Assembly (NCBI GenBank): GCA_947039455.1
Contig: CAMQZB010000004.1
Location: 39,990 to 103,989 of the forward strand
Length of the DNA: 64,000 nucleotides
Reading direction: 5' to 3'
DNA from: an uncultured Clostridia bacterium
Lineage (GTDB): Bacteria > Bacillota > Clostridia > Christensenellales > CAMQZB01
Position numbers and translations under genes: made by a program. This document shows, in pieces, positions 60,357-64,000 of this stretch; the stretch's first letter is position 1, and the number at the start of each line of letters is the position of its first letter. The notes below the pieces were generated by a model. The model made no database searches, had not been told where the DNA came from, and saw nothing but the letters and a program-made list of their open reading frames with translations.

Positions 60357-63129
60357 TCCAGTGGTAACACCAGATCCAACAACAACGCCAACAACAACAA
60401 CAACGCCTGACGGCACACCATCACCAGATGATACTTCTAAACCAGAAGTTCCTCTAGTAGGTGACGAAGCAATTGCAAAATCAACTTACGGAGTTGAAGT
60501 TATCAACGTTGAAAGCACTTATGCTAACAATGATAATTTCGTAATTTTGAAATATGATGTGAAATTGCTTGAAAATTACAAACTTACAATGGCAACAACG
60601 AACTTAGTAGCGGGATCAATTAACACAATTAAATTCCCATTCGAAGTTACTTCTAAAGTTTCATATGATGGAGACAACAAATTTGACTCAACTGCATTAA
60701 AGACACTTGGAGAGATTGTTCCAGTATTCATGAATGCTGATGGCAAATATGTAAGAGAAGTTGCAGCTAAAGCTGCAGTTGGAGATACTCCAGAGGTTAA
60801 AGCTGTAATCGCTCCAGCTGGAACAACTTTCTATCCAGCAGTTGCACTTTCTGATGCAGGTTTATATGAAGTTGAATTTTCAATTACTGCTACTGATCTA
60901 GGATTTGGATTCGGACAATTTGGATTTATCCAAGCTGACGAAGCTGAATATTCATTAATGGGAACTGCAAACATCGCAAAAGCTGATGTAGTTGTTGCTG
61001 CAAATGATTTCGTTCACGTAGTTGCTGATGCATCAACAGAAGTTGGCGCTATTACAAAAGTTAACCCATTCGATGTAAGAGCATTCGAGGAAAAGTCAGC
61101 AGCAACGTCTACTACGGATGCAGTATTGGAAAACTATTCTATAGTAGCAATTCCTACAAACACAGATTTGTCAGCAAATGCTGTTAATGAACTTTTAGCT
61201 GCTTTGAAAACTTCTAAAATGTCATTTGGTATTTCTTCAAGCGATGTTTATGATGTAACTAAAGTTTCTTCATTCGAGTTAGCAGTTAATTTATATGACA
61301 CTGATACTGCTGCAGTTAATGTTAAAGATGTCGTTAAAATCGATGAGCTTGTTGTTGGAAACTACAACGTAACTCTTGAAAACGGTACACAACATTTCAT
61401 CAGCAAATATGATTGGAACGTAGTACGTGATACTGCAACTTCAATCCTTGAAAGAGGAACTGTCGTAGTTGCTCCTGCTAAATCTGTTCCAGTTGCTGAT
61501 AAAGTAGCTCTTGCTAGAGCTCGTTACGACGCATTAACAGATGAGCAAAAAGTATTCTTCACTTCTGGTGCAATACTAAAGACTGGGTCTACTGATGCTA
61601 TTCTTGTTGAAAATGTAAATATTGGAACATTTGATTCTGACAAAGATTTTAAAGATGCTGATATGGATACTATAAACGGTATTGCCCTTTACAAATTATT
61701 GACTGCTGATGAGAAAATTATCTCTGACGCTAAAGTAGTTGCTGCATTTGATAAAGTAGCGGTAGATTCACTATTCATTAAATCTTTCGACAAAAAGTTC
61801 GAAGTTTCTAACGGAGAGCACAGAACTGCCTATGACACTTTAAATGCATATTTCCAAGCATTGTCTGACGAAGACAAAGCTATAGTAAAAAAAGCTGAAG
61901 GCAAAACTGGTATTGATACTCCTTATGAGAAATACAAGTCAGTAGCTGGAGCATTTGATATTGCAGCAGTTAATGAGGTTAAATCATTGATCAACGGATC
62001 TGCAGCTGCGTATAACACAGCTGTAGTAAAAGCAAAAGCTGAAGAAAAATTGTATGTTGCTGAAGAACTTGCTACAACAGTTTCTGGAAAAGGTTATCCT
62101 TTGATTTACTTGTCAACAAACAGTGAAAACGTTATGTCATTCACAGCTCTAGCTAGAACTGCTTATGACAAATTAACTGATTCACAAAAATTAGTTATGG
62201 CTATTAAACCTGATCCTGCTGATACTGATTTCGCTAAGTCACAAGACAATATGATGGCTACAGTTATAACTTATACAGATGTACTTGTTGCTCTTGAAAT
62301 GATGAACGACGTGATTGGATCAATGAAAGAAGTTGTTTCACATTACGCTTATTATGACTTGTCAACAAAAGATTCTCCAGCTTTCAGCTCTATCGACGCT
62401 ATCATTAGAGGTAAAAATACTACTAAAGATGCTGGTACTGGTGTGTTAGTAAATACAGATAAAACTTATTTCGCTGGTGCTTACGATAAACTACCTGGTT
62501 ATAATTTCGACGCAACTGTGCCTGCTACTGCTACTGCGGCTGGTTTTACTCCTGATTATTTAGATAGAAAGCTAGCATCCGCTGCTGAAGATATTCTTCG
62601 TGCATACGATCAAGATTCAGCTCATATGGACGCTGTTGTAGCTGAATATAAAGCTGCAATCGACTACGTAGTTGCTGGTGAAGCTTACAAAACTGCTGCG
62701 ATTGCTGCATTAAATGAGCTAATTGCTGTAGAATTCAGTGCTGATGATTATTCAGACGGACAAACATCTGCTGCAATATCTTCAAAGAACGATCTTCTTG
62801 AAGCTATTACTTTAGTAATAACTATGGAAGGCAAAGTTGATACAACTGTAGCTTCATCTGCTGATGCAACTAAAATTCATTTAGGTGCTGAATTCGCGAC
62901 AGCGGACACTATTCTTCTTACAGATATCGTTAAGATGACTGTTGGTGAATTATTAAGAGCTAACAAAGGCGATTCTTACGCAGAAGTTATTGAAGAGTTT
63001 GAGTCATTGTTTAACGTTGATAAAGCTTTCGACGAATATATCTCAGTAGGTACATTTACTCCTGCTGGTACTGGTACGGTAGCTGTTAAGAAGTATTTCT
63101 TCGAATCAACTAAAGTAACATTGGCTTAA
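60277..63129 (+). CDS. Large secreted lipoprotein 2 of unknown function, with recurring Y-x-x-L-[TS]-[DS]-x-x-K motifs
   Basis: Same signal peptide as 57072; YDALTDEQKVFF, YFQALSDEDKAIV, YDKLTDSQKLVM; 950 aa. Confidence 0.85.
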   Translation: MKNRVLRLAIVALLVVAMVLTMAACGDPVVTPDPTTTPTTTTTPDGTPSPDDTSKPEVPLVGDEAIAKSTYGVEVINVESTYANNDNFVILKYDVKLLENYKLTMATTNLVAGSINTIKFPFEVTSKVSYDGDNKFDSTALKTLGEIVPVFMNADGKYVREVAAKAAVGDTPEVKAVIAPAGTTFYPAVALSDAGLYEVEFSITATDLGFGFGQFGFIQADEAEYSLMGTANIAKADVVVAANDFVHVVADASTEVGAITKVNPFDVRAFEEKSAATSTTDAVLENYSIVAIPTNTDLSANAVNELLAALKTSKMSFGISSSDVYDVTKVSSFELAVNLYDTDTAAVNVKDVVKIDELVVGNYNVTLENGTQHFISKYDWNVVRDTATSILERGTVVVAPAKSVPVADKVALARARYDALTDEQKVFFTSGAILKTGSTDAILVENVNIGTFDSDKDFKDADMDTINGIALYKLLTADEKIISDAKVVAAFDKVAVDSLFIKSFDKKFEVSNGEHRTAYDTLNAYFQALSDEDKAIVKKAEGKTGIDTPYEKYKSVAGAFDIAAVNEVKSLINGSAAAYNTAVVKAKAEEKLYVAEELATTVSGKGYPLIYLSTNSENVMSFTALARTAYDKLTDSQKLVMAIKPDPADTDFAKSQDNMMATVITYTDVLVALEMMNDVIGSMKEVVSHYAYYDLSTKDSPAFSSIDAIIRGKNTTKDAGTGVLVNTDKTYFAGAYDKLPGYNFDATVPATATAAGFTPDYLDRKLASAAEDILRAYDQDSAHMDAVVAEYKAAIDYVVAGEAYKTAAIAALNELIAVEFSADDYSDGQTSAAISSKNDLLEAITLVITMEGKVDTTVASSADATKIHLGAEFATADTILLTDIVKMTVGELLRANKGDSYAEVIEEFESLFNVDKAFDEYISVGTFTPAGTGTVAVKKYFFESTKVTLA

Positions 63130-63197
63130 TCAAAAATTGATTTAATCTAAAATTCACAGCAATGTGACTTGAAAACAAAATCATAAATATAAAATTA

Positions 63198-63230
63198 CGG
63201 AAAGGTATTTATTTGCCTTTCCGTTTTTTT
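63198..63230 (+). terminator. Terminator
   Basis: cggaaaggtatttatttgcctttccgttttttt. Confidence 0.85.
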
Positions 63231-63233
63231 ATA

Positions 63234-63465
63234 CCCAAAATCCCATCCCCCCAAAGCCCATCCCCACAAAAGCCATCCCCCAAAGCCCCATCCCCACAAA
63301 GACCCACCCAACAGCACCACAGAAATTCCCCAACCAATATTCCACTATCCACCCAAACCAAAACTCAATTCCCCATCCCATAACGCCCCCCCCAATAGTT
63401 GCAAACTCTCCCAAAACCCACCCAACACCATTAAAAATACAAAAATTACCCAAATCAAACCACAT
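63234..63465. repeat. C-rich, G-poor low-complexity intergenic tract with short near-repeats
   Basis: cccatccccccaaagcccatccccacaaaagccatcccccaaagccccatccccacaaag... Confidence 0.85.
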
Positions 63466-63581
63466 AAGACTGAATTTTAATTAATAAAATGTAAACGCAC
63501 GAAAATATAATCTAAAACATAGACTTAATAATAAATGCCAATAAAATAATATTCCGAGAAAGAGAAATTTCACCAAAACAC

Positions 63582-63610
63582 TTGATTTTACCTATCAAAT
63601 GTGATATACT
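63582..63610 (+). promoter_or_regulatory. Promoter of T-box leader
   Basis: TTGATT - 17 nt - TATACT. Confidence 0.65.
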
Positions 63611-63639
63611 CTAATAAAATTGAATATATTTTTAAACTT

Positions 63640-63892
63640 ATGAGATAGAGTAGTAACGTATACCATTGAATTTTAAGAGAGCTTTTGGCGGTGTGATAAA
63701 AGCAATTCAACATACGTGAATGGACTATTGAGGGCATGGGCGAACACTTTTTGTTATTAGCTCCTGACGGCTACCGCACCGTTATCTGTGGAGGATATGA
63801 TTGTATCTGCTAAGGCTTTGGTTTTCCAAAGTGAATTTGGGTGGCAACACGGCTTTTCGTCCCATGCGGGTGATAGTTCCGTGTTTTTTTAT
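63640..63892 (+). ncRNA. T-box leader, predicted tRNA-Trp specificity (UGG specifier at 63721-63723)
   Basis: agagtagtaa 5' motif; gaaTGGact specifier-loop context; T-box aatttGGGTGGCAACACGG; terminator aacacgg...ccgtgtttttttt. Confidence 0.88.
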
Positions 63893-63950
63893 ATTCTTTT
63901 ATTAATGTATAGTTTGGAATGAAATGTAATTGTTAATGTGAACGCAAGAA

Positions 63951-64000
63951 AATGGAGCTATTCGCCCCAAACCCCAACAAGGAGCACGCCCCTTGACCCA
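63951..64000. repeat. Another member of the GC-rich dispersed repeat family, truncated by window end
   Basis: aatggagctattcgccccaaaccccaacaaggagcacgccccttgaccca. Confidence 0.8.

Noticed and set aside
63229-63465. Minus-strand 78-aa Gly/Trp-rich ORF
   Set aside because: Artifact of the C-rich low-complexity tract
1-64000. Prophage, transposon, integrase or anti-phage defence island
   Set aside because: No transposase, integrase, phage structural, restriction or known defence-family ORFs recognised in the window
1-64000. tRNA or rRNA genes
   Set aside because: No cloverleaf-like or rRNA signature sequences were recognised by eye; a tRNAscan/Infernal run would be needed to be certain

Overview
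64 kb of low-GC Firmicutes/Clostridia-like chromosome, apparently from a complete or near-complete genome with intact genes. From start to end it contains: (1) the distal S10/spc/alpha ribosomal-protein operon (rplN-3' to rplQ, with secY, adk, map, infA, rpmJ and rpoA), which carries several structured intergenic gaps; (2) an XRE regulator with a hydrophobic pentapeptide-like repeat and a DUF3784-like protein; (3) dnaA, inverted and divergent from recF-gyrB-gyrA, with no dnaN; (4) murB-PHP-whiA-dnaE-pfkA-23S methyltransferase; (5) a minus-strand HxlR / PEBP / VOC / AEC-permease cluster; (6) YlmH, a ferredoxin-type aldo-keto reductase, a second PFK with unusual active-site signatures divergent from a polyphosphate kinase, a flavo-diiron protein, and an SPFH + ribbon-helix-helix pair; (7) PTS EI and HPr; (8) a cobalamin riboswitch ahead of a seven-gene cluster: a PQQ-like propeller surface protein, a DUF4430 lipoprotein, an alpha/alpha-toroid (prenyltransferase-like) surface protein, an anchored DUF4430 protein, EcfT, a fused EcfA-EcfA, and an ECF S component; (9) two large lipoproteins that share a 127-bp identical leader/signal-peptide cassette; (10) a T-box leader with a predicted Trp specifier at the right edge. 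The best candidate for an under-described system is (8). It looks like a Gram-positive surface cobalamin capture machine whose two extracellular domain types match the two domains of animal intrinsic factor/transcobalamin, but encoded as separate proteins. Dispersed GC-rich palindromic repeats and C-rich low-complexity intergenic tracts also stand out. All family assignments come from reading the translated sequences. No database search was run.
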